Part shown: piece after piece, positions 17,404 through 24,582 of the stretch
Position numbering within the stretch: the first letter of the stretch is position 1
Layout of the letters: every line of letters begins with the position of its first letter
Origin: JAXHTH01 sp034211115
Lineage (GTDB): Bacteria; Planctomycetota; Phycisphaerae; Phycisphaerales; SM1A02
Reading direction: 5' to 3'
NCBI GenBank assembly: GCA_034211115.1
Contig: JAXHTH010000062.1
Location: 1-34,392, forward strand
DNA length: 34,392 nt
The notes under the pieces: model-generated
What the model was told of the DNA's origin: nothing
What the model saw: the letters and a program-made list of their open reading frames with translations, nothing else
The model's database searches: none
Program-made: the position numbers and the translations under genes

Positions 17404-17450
17404 GGCACGGAAGCCGTGTGCCGCCGCCCGACAGTCGGCGCGCGGGCGGC
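17404..17450. repeat. Two adjacent GC-rich inverted repeats
   Basis: The first pairs GGCAC (17404-17408) with GTGCC (17418-17422). The second pairs GCCGCCCG (17423-17430) with CGGGCGGC (17443-17450), an eight-base perfect stem with a 12-base loop. There is no T tract. They lie upstream of the HAF gene and of its candidate promoter. They could be a structured element or chance in GC-rich DNA. Confidence 0.35.
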
Positions 17451-17515
17451 CGGGGGAGCAGCCAGCCCGCTCGTCGCTCGACAACGCCTCGAAAAAAGCG
17501 CAGCCGGACTTCCGT

Positions 17516-17543
17516 TTGACGGGTTATCGGTTACTCTTACAGA
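17516..17543 (+). promoter_or_regulatory. Candidate sigma-70 promoter of the HAF-repeat gene
   Basis: TTGACG at 17516-17521, a 16-base spacer, and TACAGA at 17538-17543, which is a weak -10. The GTG start at 17574 lies about 30 bases downstream with AAGGGGG before it. The -35 is good and the -10 poor, so this is tentative. Confidence 0.3.
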
Positions 17544-17573
17544 GGATCCGGGCATCTCGAAAGGGGGTGTACC

Positions 17574-18824
17574 GTGCATACGTGCCAGGGGTCGAAGAGG
17601 AGTTGGATCGACTGGGGAGACGGTCTGTCGCTCGCTCTGGTGCTGTCGCTGGAATGTTCTGCCCGATGCCAGTACGAGGTCGCGATCATCGACGCGCCGC
17701 CCTGTCCCTTCGCTGGACCGGTCGAATACGCCAACGGCATCAACTCGTTCGCCCACGTTGTCGGCTGGCATTTCGACTGCGATTCCAGTTGGAAGGTCGC
17801 GTTCCGATGGACGCCGCAGGACGGGTATGAGGCGCTGGATCCTCTTCCGGGCTTTGACGGCGCGTTGGCCGAAGATGTAAATGATGCGGGCCAGATCGTC
17901 GGCTTCCTTGAACAGAACCTCCGCTCAGCCGCGCTGTGGCAGGATGGGGAGATCATCGAGCTGGGCATGCCGCCTGAGGGCAACTGGAGCGAGGCCATCG
18001 CGATCAACAACGCGGGCGAGATCGTCGGCGACTGGGGAAACAGCATCTACGGTCCGACGCACGGGTTCATCTGGTGCGATGGCGTCATGACCGATCTCGG
18101 TCCGGTCCTGGGCACACCGAAGAGCGGCGCATGGGGCATCGCCGAGTCTGGGCAGATCGTCGGATGGATGGGCCAATCGATGGCCTTCGATTGCGAGGCT
18201 TACCTGTTGGACGATGGCGTCGTCATCGCGCTTGGTCCCGTTCCCGGCGGCTTCACCTCTCAGGCCCACGCGATCAATCAGCGCAACTAAGTAATTGGCG
18301 CCGGGAAGTTGTATGAAAAAGATGGCCTCGGCGCGTCAACGCGCGCCTTCCTCTGGGATGACGGCCAGATGATTGATCTCGGGACGCTGCCGGATCACCC
18401 TCGCAGCGGTGCATCCGATATAAACAACGCCGGTCAGATTGTGGGTGTGTCATGGGGCGCCGAGGGCTTTGAGAGCAGTCACGGCTTCATCTGGCAGCAC
18501 GGCGCGATGACGGCGCTGGACGACCTGATCGACCCCGACCTGGACATCCACATTCGCGCGGCCAACGCCATCAATGAACAGGGCCAGATCGCAGTGCACG
18601 GTTGGCACCCGGAGGACCTCGCCGCGTTCCTCCTGACGCCGATCCCGGACTCTCCGGCCGACCTGGATGGTGACTGCCGGACCGATGAGTACGATCTCGC
18701 GATTCTGCTTGACTCGTGGGGCGATCACGACTCGCCCGCCGATTTCAACGAAGACGGCGTGGTGAACGTCCCCGATCTGCTCTTCCTCCTCGGCAACTGG
18801 AGCTTGCCGCGATCGCAAGGATGA
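17574..18824 (+). pseudogene. HAF-repeat secreted protein with dockerin-like tail, interrupted by TAA
   Basis: The reading frame runs from GTG 17574 (AAGGGGG about 8 bases upstream) to the stop at 18824, but codon 239 is TAA (18288-18290). Both halves are in the same frame and belong to the same repeat array. The text reads AINQRN, stop, VIGAG, where neighbouring modules read INNAGQIVG. A CAA-to-TAA change would explain this. About seven HAF-type modules are visible (DVNDAGQIVG, AINNAGEIVG, GIAESGQIVG, DINNAGQIVG and others), with AFLW.DG and DLG strands between them. The N terminus has a hydrophobic signal-like segment. The tail has two calcium-loop-like motifs, DLDGDCRTDEYD and DFNEDGVVNVPD, as in dockerin-like planctomycete proteins. 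Function is unknown, probably cell surface or secreted. The 238-residue first half lacks the tail. Confidence 0.8.
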
Positions 18825-19065
18825 TGCGGGCCAGTGGGTTGCTGAGAACGCTGCGGCCAGCGGACGACGATGGTCTGATCGCATCGCCACGAACGGCATG
18901 GAGGCTGACAGACTGGGGCGACGGGAACGGTGGCAAGAGGATCTCTTCGTCGCTGCTCCTGTGCGCGTGCATCCGGCGTCGGGCGCGTTGCGTCGCATGC
19001 GCGATCGCAAAGCTGCGCCCAATTGTCGCGTGCCTGGCCTGATGCACGACCCACACACCCCGCGC
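18825..19065. other. Intergenic stretch between HAF gene and kynB
   Basis: About 240 bases between two convergent genes. I see no convincing gene or terminator. A short stretch near 18902-18922 (agactggggcgacggg) resembles the start of the HAF gene at 17606-17624 (gactggggagacgg), possibly a trace of duplication, but it is too short to be sure. Confidence 0.4.
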
Positions 19066-19126
19066 GGCCGCCTCATTCATCGATCGTCCGCAACACCGCG
19101 CGGACCGGGCTGGCATCGAATCCCAC
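19066..19126. repeat. 61-base direct repeat, copy 2 (within kynB)
   Basis: This is the partner of 17094-17154 with three mismatches. It covers the 3' end of the intact kynB, its stop codon, and 7 downstream bases. Together the copies bound the HAF-gene island. Confidence 0.9.
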
Positions 19127-19696
19127 CAGTCGCAGCGGGAGGGCGATGAGCTCGTACAGCCCCTCCGGAACGCCCTCCAGCCTCAGCCCCTCGAGGATCG
19201 CGATGTTCCGCGCCAGGCAGCGCCGATGCGCAGGCAGATCGTCAGCGCCGAACGGATCGACGCCCGGCGTGTCGACGCCCACCAGCCTCACGCCGGCATC
19301 CGCGAGATGATCGATCAGCGCCGCATCGAGTCCGGCGAAGTCCTCGTTGAACGTCGTCGGATCCGGGGACGTCCCCGTCGCGAGCAGGATGCGCTCGACC
19401 TTCATCATCCCCTTCACCTCGTCGATCCCGACGCACCCGTCGCGATCGACCGGAACCGAGATCACCTGGCAAAGTCCGATGTACAGGCTCGGATCGATCT
19501 CATCGATCGAGGGCGCATCGGAACCACAATGGCTCGGCGCGTCCGCGTGCGCACCCAGGTGCAGCGTCGCGTGCAGGGTCGATAGCGTGACCGGATCGCC
19601 TCGCTTCATATCCATGAGGATTTCGCGCGCGGGCGGCGTATCACCCGGCCAGACCTTCATCCCCGGCGTGATCGGCGGGCTGATGTCGTACAGCAT
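19073..19696 (-). CDS. kynB: Arylformamidase (kynurenine formamidase, bacterial cyclase type)
   Basis: A 207-residue cytoplasmic enzyme started at ATG 19696, with AAAGGAG about 10 bases upstream. It matches the cyclase-family KynB from end to end: LYDISPPITPGMKVWPGDTP at 2-21, the metal site HLGAHADAPSH at 46-56 (H46, H50 and D52 expected zinc ligands), TPGVDPFGADDLPAH, and the VPEGLYELIALPLRLVGFDA segment near the C terminus. KynB hydrolyses N-formylkynurenine to kynurenine and formate in tryptophan degradation. No tryptophan dioxygenase or kynureninase is in the window. It follows hrpA by 67 bases on the same strand and may be cotranscribed. Its 3' end is duplicated at 17094-17154. A related cyclase-family amidase is the alternative, but the match to KynB is close. 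Confidence 0.85.
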   Translation of the reverse strand: MLYDISPPITPGMKVWPGDTPPAREILMDMKRGDPVTLSTLHATLHLGAHADAPSHCGSDAPSIDEIDPSLYIGLCQVISVPVDRDGCVGIDEVKGMMKVERILLATGTSPDPTTFNEDFAGLDAALIDHLADAGVRLVGVDTPGVDPFGADDLPAHRRCLARNIAILEGLRLEGVPEGLYELIALPLRLVGFDASPVRAVLRTIDE

Positions 19697-19763
19697 CCTT
19701 ACCGCTCTCCTTTCACGACCGACTCGGCGGCGCGCCGGGGGCGCCGGGAGGACCCGGGCCTGA

Positions 19764-22700
19764 TCATGATTGCACCTTCTTCCACACCGACTCCAGGCGC
19801 TTGGGCGAGACGGGGACGGCCGTCCCCAGTTCCTGGGCGAAGAGCGAGATGCGCATCTCCTCCAGCAGCCAGCGGTATTCCTCCAGGGCCGGATCGTGAA
19901 CGCCACGCGCTTCGTGATCGGCGCGGCGCTGGGCGTACTGCGCCCAGAGGGCGTTCATCTCCGCCGCCCGATCGCTGTCCTTCGTCCGCCCCTGGTTGGT
20001 GAGCTTCTCGATGCGCCGCGCGATTGCCTTCAGGTACCGCGGATACTGCAGCAGCCACCGGTACGGCGTCTGCATCAGGAATCCGTTCGGCATGAGCCGG
20101 CCCAGATGCCGGCGGATATCCTCGACGTGATCGGCCCAGACGGGCGCGTGCAGCGCTTCCAGGTCAACCTGCACCTCGCGATGGAGGCGAAGGATGCGCC
20201 CGACGATCTCGGCCACGTCGCAGCCGACGGCCCACAGGCGCTGCCAGCCTTCGTTCAATCGCCGCTCGAACGCATCGGCGCTGCGCACCTGATCATCCTC
20301 GCCGATGAAGGCGCGGTCGGCGATGAGAAGCACCAACTCGTCGACAAGTCCATCCGGATCGCCCAGCAGCGCATAATGACGCCGCAGATCCTCGAAGCCG
20401 GGCAGGTGCTCGACCTGCACCGCGAGGTCCTCGCCGCACTCCAAGACGAACAGGCGGCGCAGGCCGCCTCGCATGGCCGACCGCGCGGCGTGCGGTGAAT
20501 CGAGCACGCGGAGCGCGACGCTCTCGCCGCAATCGATCAGCGCGGGATAGCCGGCCAGCGTCATCCCGCCACGGTTGACTTCGACCTGCTCCGGCAGGGG
20601 GCCGAAATCCCACGTCGTAATGTTCTCCCGCTCCAGCCGATCATCGGCGAGCTGCGCGAATGACGCCCGGGCCGTCGCCCCGAACTGCCGACGAAGATCC
20701 TCCAGATCGCGTCCGCTGCCGATGACGGCGCCCTCATCATCGACGACACGGATGTTCATTCTCAGGTAATCATCGAGCTCCTCGACGCTCCACGCCTCAA
20801 TAGGCACGGGCGTGCCCGTAATCCGATGCAGGATCGCACCCAGCGCTTCCCGCAGCGAACCCTCCCCGAACGTAAGGCGATCGAGACACGCCTCCGCGAA
20901 ATCCGGGGCGGGGACAAAGTTGCGCCGCAGGTCCTTCGGCAATGACTTGATGAGCGCGACGATCTTGTCTTTCAGCAACCCCGGCACGAGCCACTCCAGA
21001 CGCGCGGCGGGCAACTGGTTGAGCAGCGCCACCGGCGCCGTCAGCGTCACACCGTCGTCGCTTGTTCCCGGTTCGAGGCGATACTCCAGCGGCAGGCGCA
21101 GCTCGCCGATCGTCAGCTCATCGGGAAAGAGATGCGGGTCGGCGGTTTCGGCCCCGGGCAACATGAGATCGCGCCGGGCCATGAACAGCAGCCTCGGATT
21201 CCCCCGCTCCGCCCGGGACCGCCATCGCTCGAACCCGCGCCCGCTGAAGATCCGCGGGCCGAGGCGCTTGTCGTAGAACTTATATTGCGCCTCGACGTCG
21301 ACGAGCACATCGCGTTTGCGCTTCCGGGCTTCGATGTCGCGGATCTCCTCGATGAGCCTGCGGTTATGTTCGAGAAACGGCGCGTTCGTCTCGTATTGGC
21401 CCTCGACGAGCGCCTGGTGGATGAAGATGTCCCGCGACTCCTCGGGCTCGATCGGGCCGTACGGCACGCGGCGGCGGTTGATGATCTCCAGGCCGTAGAG
21501 CGTGGCGCGCTGGAAGACCATGACCTGCGCGGTGCGGCGATGCCAGTGCGGCTGTGAGTGCGTCCGCCTCAGCAGGTGCGCGCCGATGCGCTCGATCCAG
21601 TCGACGCGTACGGGAGCGACGCAGCGCGCGTAGCGGTGGGTGGTCTCGACCATCTCGGCGGCCATGATCCACGCCGGCTCCTCGCGGAAGAGGACCGAGC
21701 CGGGGAAGATGCGGCACTTGCCGCCGCGGGCCGCGTCGTACTCGTGCCGCTCGCCCCGCCGGGCGACGTTGCTGAGCAGGCCCGCGAGCAGCGCGCAGTG
21801 AATCCGCTTCTCGTCCGCCTCCTCTTCGTTTGGACGCATGCCGATTTCGGTGACCAGAATGCGCAACTGCTGGTGGATGTCGTACCACTCGCGCATCCGC
21901 ATGAACGAGAGGAAATGATCGCGGCACCATCGGCGGAGCTTGTTCTGCGAGAGATGGCGCTTCTGCTCGTGATAGGCGTCCCACAGGCGCAGGTAGGTCA
22001 GGAAGTCCGATCGCTCGTCGGCAAACAGCGCATGGGCCGCATCAGCCGCATCGGGCTGATCCATCGGTCGCTCGCGCGGATCCTGCACCGACAGGGCCGA
22101 GGCGATGACGAGGACCTCCGTCAGGCAGTCCTCGTCATCGGCGGCGAGGATCATCCGCCCGATGCGGGGATCGATGGGCAGGCGCGCCAGACGCCGCCCC
22201 AGGTCGTTGAGCCGGTCCCGCTCATCCAGCGCCCCCAGCTCGCGCAGCGTCTCGTAGCCGTCGCGGATCATCGTCTTGCGCGGCGCGTCGATGAACGGGA
22301 ACGCGGCGACATCCCCCAGCTTCAGCGCCTTCATCTGCAGAATCACGCTGGCGAGATTCGTGCGCAGGATCTCCGGCTGCGTGTAGGGCTCGCGCTCTTC
22401 GTAATCGCTCTCGCGGTAGAGGCGGATACACACGCCGGGGCCGAGACGGCCGCAGCGCCCGGCCCGCTGCCGCGCCGACGCCTGCGAGATCGGCTCGACG
22501 GGCAGCCGCTGCACCTTGCGGCGCGAGCTGTAGCGGCTGATCCGCGCCAGGCCGGGATCGACCACGCCGCGTATGCCCGGCACGGTGAGCGAGGTTTCCG
22601 CGACGTTGGTGGCGAGGACGATCCGTCGTCCCCCGTGCGACTCGAACACCCGGTTCTGCTCCGCTGCCGACAGGCGCGCAAAGAGCGGAAGGACCTCCGT

Positions 22701-23600
22701 CTTCGGTGGATGATGCTTGCGCAGCGCCTCGGCGGCCTCACGGATGTCGCGCTCGCCGGCGAGGAAGACAAGCACATCCCCGCCGCCCGCCGCCGCGAGC
22801 TCATCCACCGCATCGAGAATGCCCTGCTGAAGATCACGATCCAGCTCATCCGGATCCTCGCTCTCCAGCGGGCGGTAGCGCACGTCGACGGGATACATCC
22901 GGCCGGAGACCTCGATGATCGGCGCGCGGCCGAAGTGCTCGCTGAACCGCTTCGGATCGATCGTGGCGGAGGTGATGATGAGCTTCAGGTCCGGCCGGCG
23001 AGGGAGAAGCTGCCTGAGATACCCCAGGAGGAAGTCGACGTTGAGGCTGCGTTCGTGCGCTTCGTCGATGATGATAGTGTCGTAGCGGGACAGCTCGCGA
23101 TCGCCCTGGGTCTCGGCGAGGAGGATGCCGTCGGTCATCACCTTGATGAAGGCATCGCGTCGGGTGCGATCGCTGAAGCGGACCTTGTAGCCGACGGCGT
23201 CACCGAGGTTCGTGTTCAGTTCGCGGGCGATGCGGGCGGCGATGGAGCGGGCGGCGATGCGGCGGGGCTGGGTGTGGCCGATGAGCCCCGCCACCCCCCG
23301 GCCGGCCTCCAGACACATCTTCGGCAACTGCGTGCTCTTGCCCGAGCCCGTCTCGCCGCACACGACGACGACCTGGTGCTCCCGGATCGCATCGGCAATC
23401 TCGCGGCGATGCTCGACGATGGGCAGATCCGCCGGGAACTCCGGCCGGGGCAGGTCCCGACGCCGCGCCTCCCGCCGGGCCCGCGAGCGGGCGATGTCGG
23501 CCTCGAGCCGCGATTGCAGGCCACTCACGGGCCGGCGGCGCTGCCGCTGCCGTCGGATGCGTCGGAGGCGGCGGCGGAAGGGGCGCTGATCGGCATTCAT
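19764..23600 (-). CDS. hrpA: ATP-dependent RNA helicase HrpA
   Basis: About 1278 residues from ATG 23600. An in-frame GTG at 23699 would add 33 residues, but neither start has a strong ribosome site. E. coli HrpA is 1300 residues, so the gene is full length. DEAH motifs are in order: Walker A GETGSGKST at 82-90, TQPRRIAA near 110, DEAH at 179-182, SAT at 211-213, TNVAETSLTVPG near 331-342, and motif VI QRAGRCGR at 378-385. The helicase-associated and OB regions and the long HrpA-specific C-terminal domain (DUF3418-like) follow. Family role: DEAH helicase acting on RNA, linked to mRNA processing and, in E. coli, to resolving stalled or collided ribosomes. It diverges from msrB. The Arg-rich N terminus (about 9-48) is unusually basic and may bind RNA. 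Confidence 0.93.
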   Translation of the reverse strand: MNADQRPFRRRLRRIRRQRQRRRPVSGLQSRLEADIARSRARREARRRDLPRPEFPADLPIVEHRREIADAIREHQVVVVCGETGSGKSTQLPKMCLEAGRGVAGLIGHTQPRRIAARSIAARIARELNTNLGDAVGYKVRFSDRTRRDAFIKVMTDGILLAETQGDRELSRYDTIIIDEAHERSLNVDFLLGYLRQLLPRRPDLKLIITSATIDPKRFSEHFGRAPIIEVSGRMYPVDVRYRPLESEDPDELDRDLQQGILDAVDELAAAGGGDVLVFLAGERDIREAAEALRKHHPPKTEVLPLFARLSAAEQNRVFESHGGRRIVLATNVAETSLTVPGIRGVVDPGLARISRYSSRRKVQRLPVEPISQASARQRAGRCGRLGPGVCIRLYRESDYEEREPYTQPEILRTNLASVILQMKALKLGDVAAFPFIDAPRKTMIRDGYETLRELGALDERDRLNDLGRRLARLPIDPRIGRMILAADDEDCLTEVLVIASALSVQDPRERPMDQPDAADAAHALFADERSDFLTYLRLWDAYHEQKRHLSQNKLRRWCRDHFLSFMRMREWYDIHQQLRILVTEIGMRPNEEEADEKRIHCALLAGLLSNVARRGERHEYDAARGGKCRIFPGSVLFREEPAWIMAAEMVETTHRYARCVAPVRVDWIERIGAHLLRRTHSQPHWHRRTAQVMVFQRATLYGLEIINRRRVPYGPIEPEESRDIFIHQALVEGQYETNAPFLEHNRRLIEEIRDIEARKRKRDVLVDVEAQYKFYDKRLGPRIFSGRGFERWRSRAERGNPRLLFMARRDLMLPGAETADPHLFPDELTIGELRLPLEYRLEPGTSDDGVTLTAPVALLNQLPAARLEWLVPGLLKDKIVALIKSLPKDLRRNFVPAPDFAEACLDRLTFGEGSLREALGAILHRITGTPVPIEAWSVEELDDYLRMNIRVVDDEGAVIGSGRDLEDLRRQFGATARASFAQLADDRLERENITTWDFGPLPEQVEVNRGGMTLAGYPALIDCGESVALRVLDSPHAARSAMRGGLRRLFVLECGEDLAVQVEHLPGFEDLRRHYALLGDPDGLVDELVLLIADRAFIGEDDQVRSADAFERRLNEGWQRLWAVGCDVAEIVGRILRLHREVQVDLEALHAPVWADHVEDIRRHLGRLMPNGFLMQTPYRWLLQYPRYLKAIARRIEKLTNQGRTKDSDRAAEMNALWAQYAQRRADHEARGVHDPALEEYRWLLEEMRISLFAQELGTAVPVSPKRLESVWKKVQS

Positions 23601-23834
23601 GCACGCGCCGATGGCCGCCTCGATCGGATTGGTGCTCTCCCGCGCGATAAGATGCGTCCCCTGTCGTATCCGGATCGGCAGATGCTCAAAGAACGCCACA
23701 TCTTACGACCGCCGGCCCGCCCGTCGCGGGCAGGGGCCGGAATACGCGCCGGACGCCGGGCGGTTGATCAGAGGTCAATACATCCGCCCCGTCCCGGGGT
23801 GAATGACGCTGACGCGTTTCCCAAGGAGACCCCG

Positions 23835-24395
23835 ATGCGATTTCTCCTGGCTGTTACACTGTCGCTCGCCGGCCTGCTCGGCTCGTGCGAGGACATCCAC
23901 TCCGAAGATCCCGCGACACGCGGCGCGGAATCGGCGGCGTCGGCACCGGTCGATCCCAGCGACGAGATGACGACCGAAACGGAAGGCACTTCTCACATGA
24001 CCGACAAGGTAGTCAAGACGGACGCTCAGTGGCGGGCGATGCTGACGGACGAGCAGTATCGCATCACGCGCGAGAAGGGAACCGAGCCGGCCTTCAGCGG
24101 GACCTATTACAACACCACAACGCCCGGCACCTATGTCTGCGTCTGCTGCGGGCAGCCGCTGTTCGACTCGGACACGAAATACGACTCCGGCTCGGGCTGG
24201 CCGAGCTTCTGGGCCCCGATCGAGGAAGACAACGTCGCCACCGAGACCGACACCTCGCTGGGCATGGTGCGCATGGAGGTGCTGTGTTCGCGGTGCGATG
24301 CGCATCTGGGGCACGTCTTCGAGGACGGTCCGGACCCGACCGGTCTGCGCTACTGCGTCAATTCCGCCGCCCTGGAGCTGGACGAGGAGGAGTGA
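23835..24395 (+). CDS. msrB: Lipoprotein-type peptide-methionine (R)-S-oxide reductase
   Basis: A 186-residue protein started at ATG 23835, with AAGGAG about 7 bases upstream. Residues 1-18 form a lipoprotein signal ending in LGSC (C18). A flexible acidic spacer follows, and the MsrB domain starts at about residue 55. Zinc cysteines are C102/C105 and C151/C154. The catalytic cysteine is C174 in RYCVNSAAL, and the GSGWPSF motif is at 119-125. MsrB reduces the R isomer of methionine sulfoxide in proteins. The signal places it on the periplasmic face of a membrane, whereas many MsrB proteins are cytoplasmic. It must receive reducing power there from an unknown partner. It is followed on the same strand by a Lon-like protease after 187 bases, so both could deal with damaged proteins, but in different compartments. 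Confidence 0.92.
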   Translation: MRFLLAVTLSLAGLLGSCEDIHSEDPATRGAESAASAPVDPSDEMTTETEGTSHMTDKVVKTDAQWRAMLTDEQYRITREKGTEPAFSGTYYNTTTPGTYVCVCCGQPLFDSDTKYDSGSGWPSFWAPIEEDNVATETDTSLGMVRMEVLCSRCDAHLGHVFEDGPDPTGLRYCVNSAALELDEEE

Positions 24396-24509
24396 TCGGC
24401 GCCGGCGGCCGCCGCATCGGCGCCGATCGAGGCGGGGCCTCCTCCCCCATCGTCCCGACGGTTGGGCGTGATACCCTTCGCTGAGGCGGGATCCCCGTCA
24501 TTTCAGCGG

Positions 24510-24540
24510 TTGACGAATCGCCTCCCGCCTGCTGCGATAT
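24510..24540 (+). promoter_or_regulatory. Candidate promoter of the Lon-like protease gene
   Basis: TTGACG at 24510-24515 and a weak CGATAT at 24535-24540 (19-base spacer) lie about 45 bases before the ATG at 24583. The -35 is convincing and the -10 is not. The gene might also be read through from msrB. Confidence 0.25.
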
Positions 24541-24582
24541 GGTGATCTGTTCCCGATCGATCAAGGGCGGAGGAGATCAGGC

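Larger units (their letters stand above)
16655..17573. other. Region without an intact gene
   Basis: About 920 bases between the divergent ABC-secretin gene and the HAF-repeat gene. It must hold both promoters. At 17094-17154 it carries a close copy of the kynB 3' end, and at 17404-17450 two adjacent GC-rich inverted repeats. Open frames exist on both strands, but their translations are Arg/Pro/Ser-rich and show no domain, so I regard them as non-coding. Confidence 0.6.

Noticed and set aside
17112..17771. Overlapping open frames on both strands near the HAF gene start
   Set aside because: Low-complexity translations, no domain, and they overlap the HAF frame and the kynB remnant.
21558..23834. 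A plus-strand open frame leading into msrB, which could suggest a much longer protein
   Set aside because: It is the antisense of hrpA. The msrB start at 23835 has a good ribosome site and a lipoprotein signal.
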